Below the pieces are notes generated by a model that saw nothing but the letters and a program-made list of their open reading frames with translations, searched no databases and had not been told where the DNA came from. Below, one piece after another: positions 50,358 to 62,058 of a stretch of DNA of 64,000 nucleotides (position 1 is the stretch's first letter; each line of letters begins with the position of its first letter). Origin of the DNA: Cladocopium goreaui (Eukaryota; Sar; Dinophyceae; Suessiales; Symbiodiniaceae); the NCBI GenBank assembly GCA_947184155.2, contig CAMXCT020002001.1, positions 824,501 to 888,500 of the forward strand, in the 5' to 3' direction. The position numbers and the translations under genes were made by a program.

Positions 50358-50465
50358 GCCGCCTGTAAACTAACATAGATGAGGTTTACACCCATCATTT
50401 GTAGCTTATTTTCCGAAACCATTGGTTTTCATGGGTTTTCCACATCTTATGTTTACCCTAGGGTA
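50358..50465. repeat. Family-1-like hairpin, strongly diverged
   Basis: gcctgtaaactaacatagat ... cttatgtttaccctagggta. Confidence 0.5.
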
Positions 50466-51140
50466 ACCAATCAATGTGGGGATTGGAATAAATAATTTAG
50501 CCAACTTTATATGATCTTCATGGGAGTAACCAGCCAGGGGATATAGTGGCTTTTTGTGAAGTTTTTGCTGGGATCAAAGGAGAGCAACAGAATACAAACG
50601 TCGCTAGATGCCTGGTGCACTCACTATTGCTGTTGTAGGGAATATTAGAGGAACCAAGTAAAGATTGGATATATCCACCATACCACAAGATTTGAGCCCC
50701 GGATTTTTCTCAAATCTCGAAAAGGTGGGAGAATTTCACTTTCACAAGCACTTAGATCATCAGTGGCTCGTTGTCATTTCGCTGAACAAGGCCGTGCTGA
50801 ATTTCGGTGAATTTCCATCTTTTGGGCCTTCATCACACTTTTTTGGTGTGGTAGTTGAGGCCCAAAATACCAGAGATTTCAATTGTTGTCCTTATGTTTG
50901 TAAATCGGTTTATCATGCCATAAATGGGGTGAGTAATTTCCATTTTGTGGTGTTTTATATATATATATATAAATAGACACGTTGGAAGCGTCTCTATTTC
51001 GAAGGCGACATCCCCATTTCTGGCCGTCCGTTTCAGATCAAGATCAAAATGGTTTCGCCGCAGCTTCCGATGTGCATCCAGCGTGACTGAAACATGCCAT
51101 GTATAGCATCAAATAGATGTGAATGGGTGCCAAGAATCAG
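50466..51140. other. No gene supported
   Basis: Mixed-composition DNA with a short atatatatat run near 50955. A plus-strand frame at 50665-50976 is not convincing. Confidence 0.4.
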
Positions 51141-51259
51141 TAACCTCTGGTAAACTAACAGTTTGCTATTGAAAATGGACCATAGACATCGTTGATTTAC
51201 CCATTAATAGCATGGTGGATCTGTCCATCGTTTTTTGTTAACGTTTACCAGGCCGGGTA
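51141..51259. repeat. Family-1 hairpin, ggccggg right terminus
   Basis: taacctctggtaaactaacagtttgc ... aacgtttaccaggccgggta. Confidence 0.8.
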
Positions 51260-51398
51260 TTATTCTTGGGATTCCTTGAGGAAACACCCAGGCGCCTCAG
51301 CATGGATGACACCACGCATCGCAAAGCCAAGTCCACTTCAGCCAAATCCTGGGATTACGACAGTCTCAGTGCAGTATGCCCCTCAGTATGTGAACCTG

Positions 51399-51512
51399 TA
51401 TATATATATATACATACATATATAATCACATATATATATATATGATGATATATATATATAATATTTAATATTTAATATATAATCATTCATATATATATAT
51501 ATATATATTCTA
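51399..51512. repeat. AT microsatellite
   Basis: tatatatatacatacatat and atatatatatgatgatata runs. Confidence 0.9.
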
Positions 51513-51799
51513 TTTCTAGAGGCATGTAACTGGATATGTGGGCATGTAAGTGTATGTTACTATGTGTCTGCGTATGTATATGTGCAACAAGTAACTTCCG
51601 TAGATGCTGAGAAAAACGTGAACAAGTACAATACATATATATATATATCAAAACAATACAACAATGGTCACCAATGTATGTATCAAATACACAAGTTACC
51701 TTCAGCAGCAGAAGTGGCATGTGTTCCAATCTGTTGATCCCGATTTTTGTTGAATGCCATGTCAATTGTCCTCAGGGGCTTCCCTACTATCAATACAAC

Positions 51800-51880
51800 T
51801 ACCCGGCCTGGTAAACTAACACTTTGCGACATAGAACATGGCCATTTATAACATTGTATAACATTTATAGCATTTGCTAT
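51800..51880. repeat. Family-1 left half, ccggcctgg variant
   Basis: tacccggcctggtaaactaacactttgcgac ... then a cattataacatt low-complexity stretch; right arm missing. Confidence 0.65.
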
Positions 51881-52177
51881 TTATTGAACATGATTATATG
51901 TAGACATATATAACATTATATAACCTTCATCCCAGTGATAATACCAGTTCGGTCCTAGACTAGTTGGTTTGATCCTGATTTTCCATAATACCAAATCATT
52001 GAAATCTGCAAAATATATCCCATGGTAAATCCAATCTTTACAAACATGGTATCTATTTGTGAATACCCCTTACTAAATGGTTAATATCCCTCACTATCGG
52101 GGCAAATATTCCATCCCCTCGCTACAAACTATATCCCATGTTCTTAAATAGATGGGTACTTCATTAATCTCAATCGG

Positions 52178-52281
52178 TACCCTCTGGTAAACTAACATAG
52201 CTATTGAAAATGGCCGTTTATAATGAATTTTCACATTAAAAATTGTGATTTTCCATAGTTATGTTAGTTTACCAGAGGGTA
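52178..52281. repeat. Family-1 hairpin
   Basis: taccctctggtaaactaaca ... gttatgttagtttaccagagggta. Confidence 0.9.
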
Positions 52282-52520
52282 AATACAGTATCCAATTTTG
52301 ACAAAACAAATATTTGGGAAACCCCTCTATAAATCACTGATTTTCCAGCACGCCAACCTTTGACTACCGAATGGATCCGAATGGTATATCCTATGAATTT
52401 CTAACTGAACCTCAATTTATCCCATCAATATCCCATTAAATCACTATAGAGAAACCCATTCAATGTCCATTAATATCCCACTAGAATCCCCATCAAAATC
52501 ACCATCAGAATCTCATTGAC

Positions 52521-52709
52521 CTTCCATCCGCCACCGGTGGTGTCTCCTGTTTCTTCACCTTCGGCACCTCATCTCTTCTTCTCCCACAGCCGCGCCCGGC
52601 GCACGCGAAGCCGGCCACGCCCTTTGCGTTGCCCGCCAGCTTCGCGGCGGCTTCACGGCAGGCGTCGGGCGGCTGGGCGGACGCCACCTCACAGTCCAGG
52701 TTGGGGCTC
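52521..52709 (-). CDS. Coding island (exon)
   Basis: Acceptor acaactggag|gagccc (or three bases later), donor tggaag|gtcaat. Reads DCEVASAQPPDACREAAAKL, then AGNAKGVAGFACAGRGCGRR. GC-rich, five cysteines. The downstream intron contains no hairpin for 240 bp. Confidence 0.6.
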
Positions 52710-52734
52710 CTCCAGTTGTAACTTATATAGTTTA

Positions 52735-52827
52735 TATGAAGGTTTCCTAAAATGGGGGTACCCCCAAAATGGATTGTTTATAAATTTTATAATTCAGGGG
52801 TATCCCCATTTTAGGAAACCTCCATAT
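52735..52827. repeat. Family-3 inverted repeat
   Basis: tatgaaggtttcctaaaatgggggtaccccc ... ccccattttaggaaacctccata. The best-matched arms of the family. Confidence 0.85.
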
Positions 52828-53259
52828 GAACCCCATGAAATAAACCCAACAACCTTGATCAGTTCGACTGGGTCATGTTATTGTCTCTTTTAGTTCATTG
52901 CCGATAAAACTCATGAATACTATAGTCTTATCATGCTACATCCCCAATAAACCCAACAGTTCACCAAGTTCTGTTTACCAACTTAGCTATCGTTTGGTGG
53001 CCCGACCTTGTAGAAATTGTGAGACTCATGCGGGTTTACTGGGATTTAAGCAACCAATTGATGCAAAGGGGGATTTGCAGGAGGTACCCACAAACAGCTG
53101 TTTTAATTGGGACACGTTGCTAAGCCATTGGATATCATTGGATTTTTAAGTTTTCCCCCAAATTCTCACACAAACCCACGACACTGATCATAATGACCAT
53201 CCCACCAAACTAAAGGAAATGATCGTTTTTTCCCCCAACAGCGTAAGCTATTGGGGTTC

Positions 53260-53490
53260 CCAGCCCAGAATAGCTCCGGTGTGCACTGGTGCAGGCGCCG
53301 GGTCAGGTTGAACGAGTTTCCGGAGAAGGCTCCGAAGGTTCCCGTGAAGGTCTGGGAGGCTTTGGTGCAGAGCCAGGTCAGGTTCAACAGGGATCTGGAG
53401 AAGGTTCCGGAGAAGGTGTGGGAGGCTTTGGAGCATGCTGAAGTGTTTCCAGCGCTTGGCTTCGCAGCACGCTTCAGAAAGATTCGTAAA
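53260..53490 (+). repeat. Diverged tandem repeat, about 60-66 bp (ggttccggagaaggt)
   Basis: caggtt-aac-agg...ccggagaaggt-ccgaaggt...gtctgggaggctttgg(t/a)gca recurs at about 53300, 53360 and 53400. The plus frame reads EKVPEKVWEALEHA-like repeats and the minus frame is open too. Coding status is uncertain. Confidence 0.6.
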
Positions 53491-53771
53491 ACTAAAACGT
53501 TGCGGCTGTTGGGGATACCACCGAAGCTTATTTGGTTTTAAGTCTATGTTTGAGGCGAATTCTCCCATGTAAGATCATGATGAATCCTCATGTTCGTCTC
53601 CCCATATGTTTGCTGGCTAAAGACCCCCCCGAATCTCTGCAGATGAATCTTGCGTTGAAATCAAGCGTTGTTTGCTGTTGAAGCCACAGCAGAATCTCCA
53701 AGATCTCCCAATGTCTTCTTGGTGAGCTCCCCATATGTTGCTGAACTTTCCAGTCTATCCCCTCATCCCAT

Positions 53772-53976
53772 CCACCATCTGACTATGACATTCACACTTT
53801 GCCATGGAAAATCACCATTTTTAATAGGTAAACCATCTATTTCTATGGCCATTTTCTGGTTATTTAGCTATGAAAAAACTATGACCCATTGATTCATAGA
53901 TGATTTTCCCAGCTAGAAACATCCATTTATTTTGGGGATTTTCCATGGCGAACTGTTAGTCATGACCACAGGGAAC
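53772..53976. repeat. Nested pair of family-1-like hairpins
   Basis: Outer arms tctgactatgacattcacactttgccatgg / ccatggcgaactgttagtcatgaccacagg enclose a second partial copy (ctggttatttagctatg). Confidence 0.6.
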
Positions 53977-55234
53977 CTCAGCTGCTTCCATCAAGGACTG
54001 CTGTGGTTCCAGGATGGTCCCCTCGAGAGATCTGTAGTTCGTGCGTCCTGGATCTTCACGTAGCGAGATGGCTAGAAGTGTCTCCTGGCTATGGGAACCA
54101 CTCGTTTTTTCGAAGTTTAATGAAGTGAATGCTATGGGAACCAAAGTTGGTTATATAAATGAACATTATCTTATATCTATATTGTATATCATCTAATTTG
54201 GGTTATCCTATTAACTCACTTAATCCGAATTCCAAAGTTAGTGAGAAAAAATGAGATGATCCTCTGAAGCAATATGTTTCCCACTAGTTAGTAGCCATAG
54301 TTACACCTCCATGTTTAAGTGGGATAAGCCATTTATAACTAGTGAGAAACATAATTATTACTATGGTTACTATGGGATATTAGTAAGTATAACGAGTTAT
54401 ATATAATATATATATAATATTCCATTATTCCATGGTATACAATGCCATTTATATGGGATAAACCACTGAAGCCGATGATAGGGTAGCAACGGCAATTGTA
54501 GTCGCGAAAACATGACAAAAGACCAAATAATAACAGCACATGTATAGATAACGATATTTTACATGTAAGAATTGAATAACTGAGTATTTGTATTCTGTAA
54601 CAAGCATTGCAATATTACAAGAATAAACATAATCATAGTCATACATACATACATGCAATATCAAACACCAAACAAAAGGCAATGAAGCAGCCGCACACGG
54701 AAGAAGTGTAACACAGAATGCCCCAAACTTGCCGTTTCCGATCAGAAAAATACCTGTCCAAACACATCCTTTATCTGGGGTGGCTCTTCCATTTCAATGC
54801 TAAATTTCAGTATGCGGACAAACATGAACATCAAACTGGTTCGTCTGGATCAAACAAGTTGATGGTTGATCATAATTGTCTCTCTTAAAATTGCCGAATT
54901 TGTTGACTTTTGGACAAACCGATGTCATATTTCAGGCTATAAACCATGATATGTCCGCATTGTGGTTGGTTTATATCCTAGTACATCCCAAGTTTATCAT
55001 CCCATTTTGTGGCTATGCATGTCTAAGAATCAACCGACCCATGTCATAGTGTTGATTAAGCTTATGTTCCATCATATCCAATTAATTACATCCCACGATA
55101 TCCCTATTATATCCTCAATATATCCGCATTATAGATGCCATAATAGGATGTAATTAATTGGATGCCATCCCTATTATATCCCTATTATATCCTCATTAAT
55201 ATATCCGCTTGCGCGTTTTTGTTGAAGGCAAAAC
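53977..55234. other. No gene supported
   Basis: AT-rich, with poly-AT stretches near 54400 and repeated catcccta-ttatatcc (55090-55200). No exon with splice sites was found. Confidence 0.4.
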
Positions 55235-55345
55235 CTGCCATCGCCAAGAATCTGCATCGCTGCAGAGTTCCCCGAAGGAACCTTAGTTCGAGTTCAACGG
55301 TCAGTTTGGTGAATGCTTTCAAGTCGTGCATGTTGCAAGTGTGTC
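55235..55345 (-). CDS. Coding island (exon)
   Basis: Acceptor gaaatagaacag|gacaca, donor gatggcag|gttttg. Reads NMHDLKAFTKLTVELELRFL, then RGTLQRCRFLAMA. Confidence 0.6.
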
Positions 55346-55654
55346 CTGTTCTATTTCAATCTCGTGATTCCGAATTTTCTAAGCGCAGTCTAAGAGTTCG
55401 TTGCCTTAGAAAATAAGAACAAATAAAGATTCCCAATTGTATAATAAACATTAATAGACTCAATTTACATTAAGTTACAGGTTTTGAAGCCATGTTTCCG
55501 GCAGTGAAAACCAGCAATTCTTTGGCCCTATGTGTTTTCCAAGAAGAATGTAACCAGCATAAGCCCGAAAGCCTGAAAGTCTCGAAGACCTTCAAGGTGA
55601 TGCCCTGTATCTAGCTAAGTTGGTTTAACTAAGTTAACTAGGGTCTATGGCGAT

Positions 55655-55769
55655 TACCATCTGGTTATTTAACAGTTTGCCATGGAAAACCACCATTTTT
55701 AATAGGTAAACCCTCTATAAATAGGCAATTGTCCCATTTTCCATGGCTATGTTAAATAACCAGAGGGTA
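55655..55769. repeat. Family-1 hairpin, ggttattta arm variant
   Basis: taccatctggttatttaacag ... gttaaataaccagagggta. Confidence 0.9.
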
Positions 55770-55776
55770 TATATTA

Positions 55777-55850
55777 TATGGGGGTTCCTGAAATGGGGGT
55801 ACCCTAAAGTCATCCAATTATAGATGTTATAGATGGATGTAACCCCCATA
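55777..55850. repeat. Family-3-like short hairpin
   Basis: tatgggggttcctgaaatgg ... tggatgtaacccccata. Confidence 0.65.
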
Positions 55851-56121
55851 CAACTATAGTTGGACGAGTAATCAGCCAACTTGCAACTAGTGGGCACTGC
55901 TGTAGTGACAGATCAGAGGACAGTGATAGTACAGAAACTTTGGGAGTTCAATACTCTAGAGTTCCTAGCATTGTTTCAATGGAAGATTTTGCATGAGCCC
56001 GCCCTCCAGCAAAGAATGTACATAATATACGTCGGCGTTACCAGGGTTTTCCCGGAATTTGACCGTTTATTCCCCAGTCAAATCTTCATAGATGAAAGGT
56101 TTCACAGCCTGAAACTTCTGT

Positions 56122-56191
56122 TACCCTCTGGTAATTTAACATAACTATGGAAAATCACCATTTTTAATGGGAAAATCCACTATAAATGGGT
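56122..56191. repeat. Family-1 left half
   Basis: taccctctggtaatttaaca ... aaatccactataaatggg, then unique DNA. It may form a long inverted pair with the fragment at 56301. Confidence 0.75.
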
Positions 56192-56300
56192 ATTGTATAT
56201 TGTTGTAACATGTTACGACTATCTCCTTTTAAGTGCCTTGGCAAGATGCCCTGCCAAGAGTTGACACCGTTTTCTATTTTCAGTTTGAACCTGGCTTCAG

Positions 56301-56392
56301 TAGATCCACCATGTTTCATGGGAAAACTCACGACATTTCGATTGGGCCATGTTCTATGTCGCAAACTGTTATATAGTTTACCAGGCCGGGTA
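56301..56392. repeat. Family-1 right half, ggccggg terminus
   Basis: gtagatccaccatgtttcat ... gtttaccaggccgggta. With 56122-56191 it could be one element split by a 110-bp insertion. Confidence 0.7.
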
Positions 56393-56590
56393 AATCCCAT
56401 AAGGCAATCCATTGATTTTTCAAAACACTCAGTCAGCCCAGGAATGCCGTTGCAGTTGGGTTTGCTCCCTCACGCTCTACTGAGCAGTACTTGTTCGACC
56501 ACGCTCCACTTATTACAGACTGTACTGGTGATCCATTGTTGGTGTTCGGAAAATTTCTGCACATTGACTGTCATCGCTTGGATCAATTAC

Positions 56591-56686
56591 CATCCATTTG
56601 GGGGATCCATGGGAATCCTGAAGGATTGTCCTGCGGGCGGCCCCGCACATAGCACTGCTTGACCCAGGGGTTGGAAGACTTCGTTG
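56591..56686 (-). CDS. GW exon 4, right after a family-2 hairpin
   Basis: The acceptor is the ccaccaaccag| end of the hairpin; donor atggatg|gtaatt. In the phase-compatible frame it reads NEVFQPLGQAVLCAGPPAGQ, then SFRIPMDPPNG. Other frames are open. Confidence 0.5.
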
Positions 56687-56811
56687 CTGGTTGGTGGCGG
56701 CTGCCTACCCCGAAAAATGATGGACGAATAAAGTCAGTTGGGATGATGTTTCCATTCCCAACTGGTTCTGGAAAGTCATAAAATTCCATGGTTCCAGTCA
56801 CCACCAACCAG
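56687..56811 (-). repeat. Family-2 hairpin acting as an intron
   Basis: On the minus strand it runs ctg|gttggtggtgactgg ... gccgccaccaaccag|. From GT to AG (56808 to 56687) it fills exactly the gap between the islands at 56809-56853 and 56591-56686. Confidence 0.7.
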
Positions 56812-56853
56812 ATAGATTCCACTAGAAATCGAGGTGATGTTCCCATTGTCAAA
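56809..56853 (-). CDS. GW exon 3, ending at a family-2 hairpin
   Basis: Weak acceptor caatgaagag|tttgac; donor tatctg|gttggt, where CTG is the hairpin terminus. Reads LTMGTSPRFLVESI in the frame that joins exons 2 and 4. An alternative frame reads FDNGNITSISSGIYL. Confidence 0.4.
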
Positions 56854-57114
56854 CTCTTCATTGACCAAAGGGTAAAGCCATCATCGTCATCGTGGGGTCA
56901 TGGTCATGTCACTGAAGGTGTCCCATGAAAAATCGCTGACTTTGCCTCCAGCTAATGGCCTCATAGGTTTGATACCCTTCAAAAGCCCATCAATTCCCCA
57001 AGTTTTGCTAAGCCCACCCATTGTAATCCCCTTGTAATCCTTTTCTTCCCCGTGAAAAGCCCAATGTTTGCGACCAAAATCTCCCATTGATCCGCCATGT
57101 CCAGGGACAGACAC

Positions 57115-57253
57115 CTGGGCGTCGGCCTTCTTCCAACATCTTCCAACAGCCTGACCATCCCTCCGAGAGCTGAGGAAGCTTCGAGAGGAGTGGATGGAAC
57201 AACAGGGCCTCGCAGGGCGACCAAGGCCCGACGCAGGGCCAGGTTCCGAGGTG
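57115..57253 (-). CDS. GW exon 2
   Basis: Acceptor aaccattgag|cacctc, donor acgcccag|gtgtct. Reads PRNLALRRALVALRGPVVPS, then TPLEASSALGGMVRLLEDVG. Confidence 0.6.
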
Positions 57254-57619
57254 CTCAATGGTTTTCCAGTTGTCCAGTTTTTTCCGGATCAAACTGTGGT
57301 TCTTTATATACTATTATTGATACGAATAATAGTATAGTCAGTATAATATTCATGTCAAGAATGGAGAGAAGTGATATCAATCAGTAGCTAATTGGGACAG
57401 CAATAGTAATGTCAGGGAATAATAGATGTAATATAGCAGCTAACTACGGCTCATGGGGGTAAAACTATATAGCAAATGGGATTTCCAATAAACTTACCGT
57501 ATAGTTTGGACAGGTTCTAATGTTGGCTAAGATGTTTGAGGTTGCTGTTTTGAGCAGATCCATCACAATAAAATATGAAGTTGGCCCGGCAAAAATGAGG
57601 AGGTTGATGAGTTTATATA

Positions 57620-57727
57620 CTGGTTGGTGGTTGAGCCACCCCTCTGAAAAATATGAGTTCGTCAGTTGGGGGTATTATTCCCAATATATGGAAAGTCATA
57701 AAAGTCATGTTCCAAACCACCAACCAG
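57620..57727. repeat. Family-2 hairpin
   Basis: ctggttggtggttgagccac ... ttccaaaccaccaaccag; atac/gtat extend the inverted repeat. Confidence 0.9.
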
Positions 57728-58806
57728 TATAATATGTTTAGGGAATCAATCATGGCCAATCCTAGATACGCACTTGCTTTGGTTAGAAAATATACCCAAC
57801 AACATTTGGGGGAAAAGAAAAAAGAAAACATTTGATTCCAAGCTGTGCCCAGTAATGTCCTAACTTAAATATGATATGTACTGATTAACCCCTTCCCAAA
57901 AATATGAAAAATTGATGAACATCGATCAGGAATCACCATCTCCCCTTGAGTTTTTGCTTGAAACCTTCTGTATGACGATGTGAAAACCAAGACCAATATC
58001 ATTTATAGCAACCTTCAGATAGAAAATACTGATCAATTGAACCTGTTCTATCCTTCTGGGGTACTACAGTAATCTTATCAATTCTTCATAGGTTTTCAGT
58101 GTTCCCGTCGTCGGCGAGAAAATCCCACCTTCCAGTCCAATGAGTAACACGTACGAGTCATTTGTCAATGGGTATAGGTCGAAATTTCGTACCGATAGTT
58201 TTTTTAACTCAACATAGACTAAAATCTGTGGTCCAGACTTGAAGTTTCACCCATCCCCGATGACCATCATTGACAAGTCCCTGAAACTCATATCCTAATG
58301 AATTGTGAAACTCGTCCTAGACACTAACTTAGTGGAATGTCTTGAATCATTCCTGTCGAAAAAAAAAAACATATTAAAAATCTGACCCACGACTTGGCTG
58401 ATCTGGGGGTCTTTCATTCGGAAAAAAAAACATATAGGAAAAAAACATCAATTCGGTTGATCCTATGTGCGAATTCGAAAGAAACTGGGTTAGACCTCAT
58501 CTTCGGCTTTGCCTGAAAATTCAAGGGAAAAGCCTTAAGGCCATCGACTCGGTGATATATCTCGAAAAATCTCCAAGTTTGAATCTCCCAGTATTGGTGA
58601 CATCCCATGAATTAACCCGCCTGGAATCATCCGATATTAAATGTGTCACCCAAAAAATGTCACACTTGGAGGATCATTCCACAAATCGACATAACGCTGG
58701 CTAGTGAGTCCCCATTCAGTGGGTGATCCCATTTATAAATGGCTATGAGTCAAGCCGCCATACCATATTTTGACCATTTTTGACACATATTTTAGGGAAT
58801 AACCAT
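57728..58806. other. No gene confidently supported
   Basis: Open frames on both strands at 58414-58704 (plus: KSLKAIDSVIYLEKSPSLNL; minus: DGLKAFPLNFQAKPKMRSNP) lack clear splice signals. A 17-bp micro-exon ttttcag|gcaaagccgaagatgag|gtctaa is conceivable. Confidence 0.35.
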
Positions 58807-58960
58807 CAATGGGAATTTCAGGCTCCTAAAATGGAGGTACTGTACCATATACGGGCATATTTTGGGGGTATATTCCCTTACATAGGCCTGAAACATAGGC
58901 CAAAAATATATGGAATCGGTACCTCCAATTGTTATCGGTTCCTGAAATGGCCATTGTTTT
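58807..58960. repeat. Family-4 inverted repeat
   Basis: caatgggaatttcaggctcc ... ggtacctccaattgttatcggttcctgaaatggccattg. Confidence 0.85.
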
Positions 58961-59149
58961 CATGACATGAACCATTCATTCACCAGCTATTTGAGGGTGT
59001 CGGAAAATACCAGGGCTTTGATCCCCGGGATCCTCCACTCTTTCCAGCATCGGCAGCAACATAAGGTCCTGCATGGAACATGGGTTTTTTTTTCCACAGA
59101 TTTTTGTGTTGGATCGGACTTTCCTTACATTGTTTGAGATTTCTTGGGA

Positions 59150-59428
59150 CTATACATGATCTGCAAAAGCGAAAGGAATATTAACAAGGAGTTGACAGGA
59201 ATCAGCAGGAATCAGCATTGTATCACCAGATCGTATAAGTCTGGTCTGAATAAAAGGGAGAAACATCAACATTTTGCGTATATGAACCAACAAATGCTGA
59301 AGGCCTAGAAACAAAAATGGGGATTCACCCGTGTGTGCAAAACACGTAGTGTATTTCAAGCGAGGAAACAGCCGGTGATTTGCCAAACGGGTGTAAATAA
59401 CCAAGAACCGTAAAATGTCATCAGACAC
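59150..59428 (-). CDS. Possible hypothetical ORF
   Basis: A 92-codon minus frame (starting MSDDILRFLVIYTRLANHRL, then FPRLKYTTCFAHTGESPFLF), rather hydrophobic and His/Leu-rich. No splice sites were assigned and the family is unknown. Could be chance. Confidence 0.25.
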   Translation of the reverse strand: MSDDILRFLVIYTRLANHRLFPRLKYTTCFAHTGESPFLFLGLQHLLVHIRKMLMFLPFIQTRLIRSGDTMLIPADSCQLLVNIPFAFADHV

Positions 59429-59614
59429 AGGATCTAGTTGATGGATGCTGATGATCTAGATGGCCTGCCATTGAATTTCCACATTGTGTAATCTATATTG
59501 ATGAAACATGTGCATTTTCATGGCGAATCTCGCAATGTTTCCACCGTTGCTTTGGTTGACACAATCCCCAAACCATCCCGCCGGTTGATCCATCCCATGA
59601 AATATTCCCAAGTT

Positions 59615-59718
59615 TACCCTCTGGTAAACTAACATAGCAATGGAAAATCACCATTTTTCATGGGAAAATCCACTATAAATGGCCATTTTCCATTGCTATG
59701 TTAGTTCACCAGTGGGTA
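59615..59718. repeat. Family-1 hairpin, gcaatgg stem variant
   Basis: taccctctggtaaactaacatagcaatgg ... ccattgctatgttagttcaccagtgggta. Confidence 0.9.
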
Positions 59719-59925
59719 TCCCTATTTATGTATTGGCTAAATCACCATAATCACCATAATCACCATGAAATTGTTCGTAAAAAAAATCCCCAGGAAAAAA
59801 AAAAACAAGAACGAAACCCAAAAACCCAGCCGGTTGACCAGCTTATCTTGGCGACCGAGTTTCAATCATGTGGGGCGTTGTTCCGTTCCTAACCGCCGCA
59901 GGCGAGTTTTTTTTTGATCCAAATC

Positions 59926-60031
59926 CGGTTGGTGGCATCGACCCCCCACTGAAAAATATACGTCAATTGGGATCATCATCCAAAATGAGGTGAAAAAATG
60001 CTGGAAATGAAACATGATTGAAACCAACCAG
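59926..60031. repeat. Family-2 hairpin
   Basis: cggttggtggcatcgacccc ... gattgaaaccaaccag. On the minus strand, AACGAATTTCTG|GTTGG could again be a donor. Confidence 0.75.
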
Positions 60032-60878
60032 AAATTCGTTCCTGACATATCTGGGTTCACTGAGATATTCCGGGAGTCCAAAAGTGAAAACCAAAGTTCG
60101 AATAAAGTGTTGGTGTGGGCGTTCCGCCGAAAAACTGCTTCAAACCTGTCAAAACGTGGGGATAGATCCGGGTAGAGATATGATGATGATTATTGGTGTA
60201 ACTATGGCGACCCCCAATAAAACTAGAAAAAACATATCCTACTCAAAAACGGTAAGCTGGTTTTTTCATGCTTTCCAAATTTTTGGGGGTTACCAAAAAC
60301 AAAAACGGTGAGCAAAGGATGAGGGCATCATCCGAAAATAAATGGGAATCAAATTGTGTCGGCCGTAGCTGGGCCACTCCCACTCAAAGTTCTTCCCATT
60401 AAAAAACATGAACCATTAAGAAACATTAGTGATCATCGTTCCAAGAGAAATGGAAAAGAGGCGAGCATGTGAAACTACCTGCCAAACACGGTGGTTGGGG
60501 ATGATTATATCTGGAGAAAGAACGGTCACTTGTGGCAAATTCGTCTTGAAGACTTGGCACTTGACCCAGTTATGAGATTGGGCCCGCACAACCAATTGGT
60601 TTACTGTTTACTGCTTGCATTTGTTTACTATCAGCTGCTCACCCGTTTCCAGGTCGGTCCAAGTTTTGATGGGCCCGCCGAGTTGGTTTTTATGGAATAA
60701 TCCAAAGCTTCACCCCGAGATGGTTTTCTGGCTCAATCGAAACTTGTCAGATGAGATCCCCAAAAAAAACGTATATAACTTTTTGGGATCTGATGCTTCA
60801 TGATTCTTATTGAATAATGAAATCCCATCTTTTCCCAATTAAGTCCCAAGCCAAGTTTCAAGAAACTGTCAGTCTTAC
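60032..60878. other. No gene supported
   Basis: Mixed AT-rich DNA. Short open plus frames near 60491-60700 have no splice evidence. Confidence 0.35.
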
Positions 60879-60982
60879 TGCTAGCCAGGGCCGCTTCCAA
60901 GTGGTCAAGCGCGCTAATGAGCCTGTCCTGACAATGGGCATCGCTGGGCTTGCCGGGGCCCAGGGTCCAATGTACAGTGGGC
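60879..60982 (-). CDS. GW exon 1 (of the visible part)
   Basis: Acceptor tttctcctcag|gcccac, donor ctagca|gtaaga (both strong). Reads PTVHWTLGPGKPSDAHCQDR, then LISALDHLEAALAS. It joins in frame to 57115-57253. Confidence 0.6.
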
Positions 60983-62058
60983 CTGAGGAGAAAAGGAAAC
61001 CTGCAAGGCTGCTAACTTGATTCATAGTGCGTGGAAACTGGTGAGTCTGCAACAATCCCCAGGTGGAAGCTGGTTTGTAACCTCGATTGACTATACATAT
61101 ATGCCCTAAAAACCCTAGGTCTCGTTGTGACCTACCAAATTGCGTCACCTCGTGCAATGCACATGTTGCAGTCCCACTAGTGAGGGCGCGCGTCGAATTT
61201 TTGACAGGAAGTCCATCCTCTGATACATGATATCCCCATTTACATATCATATTAAAATATATATATACATCTATAATTATAGTTATAGCATGTTCTGGGT
61301 TCATATCTTACATACATATACATATACCATAGAGCTATTCACGGTGAGAATGATGCTCCAAGCGCCCACGGGTATTCACAATCGGATCCCCCGACTCCCC
61401 CAGCTGCAAACACCATTTTCTTCTGCCAAAAGAGGCCAGGTTTGCTAGCAGAAAAGATTTGCATCATGATTTATTATGATATACGTCCCACCCAAACAAA
61501 CACAAGATTGATCGACTTTCCTGCACTGACTTTGGTCCCTAACTCTGCCTTTCCGGGTGAGTTTGTGCGGCTCAGGGGTTCAACAGTAGTTCCCCAAACA
61601 GGGGCGCTCCCATATGCTCCAATTGGAAAATCATGCGGTAAACCCAATATATGGAAAACCCACCATGACTGGGGATGGTTGAAATTCCACCCATCAAAAT
61701 GCTGATGACTTGGGGATGGTTTATGACATTCAGTTTAGCACATTAACGATTTTTCTGTGGATTCCCCATGTCTGCTGGATTTTCCATGGCAGATTTCCAT
61801 AGCCTTAGCACTCACCATTCCAATTCCAGGGCTATGTCAGTGCTCAAAATTCTTGATCCACCCTCCAATGTCATCACATGGAAGATCCCCTATCAATAGA
61901 AGCTAAAACCTGGGAAAATCATCTAGAAATCTGGGTAAACTATGATAAATGTATATAAATGTCACGTTCACCTGAATCTTGCGGCCATGTGAGGATGATT
62001 TTCCTCTTGTTTCTCCTACTAACCGTCATTCCAGGCTTCGGGAGAACAGTGAGATCGT
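60983..62058. other. No gene supported
   Basis: Contains an atatatatac run (61257-61290) and unique sequence. No island with acceptor and donor was found. Confidence 0.35.
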
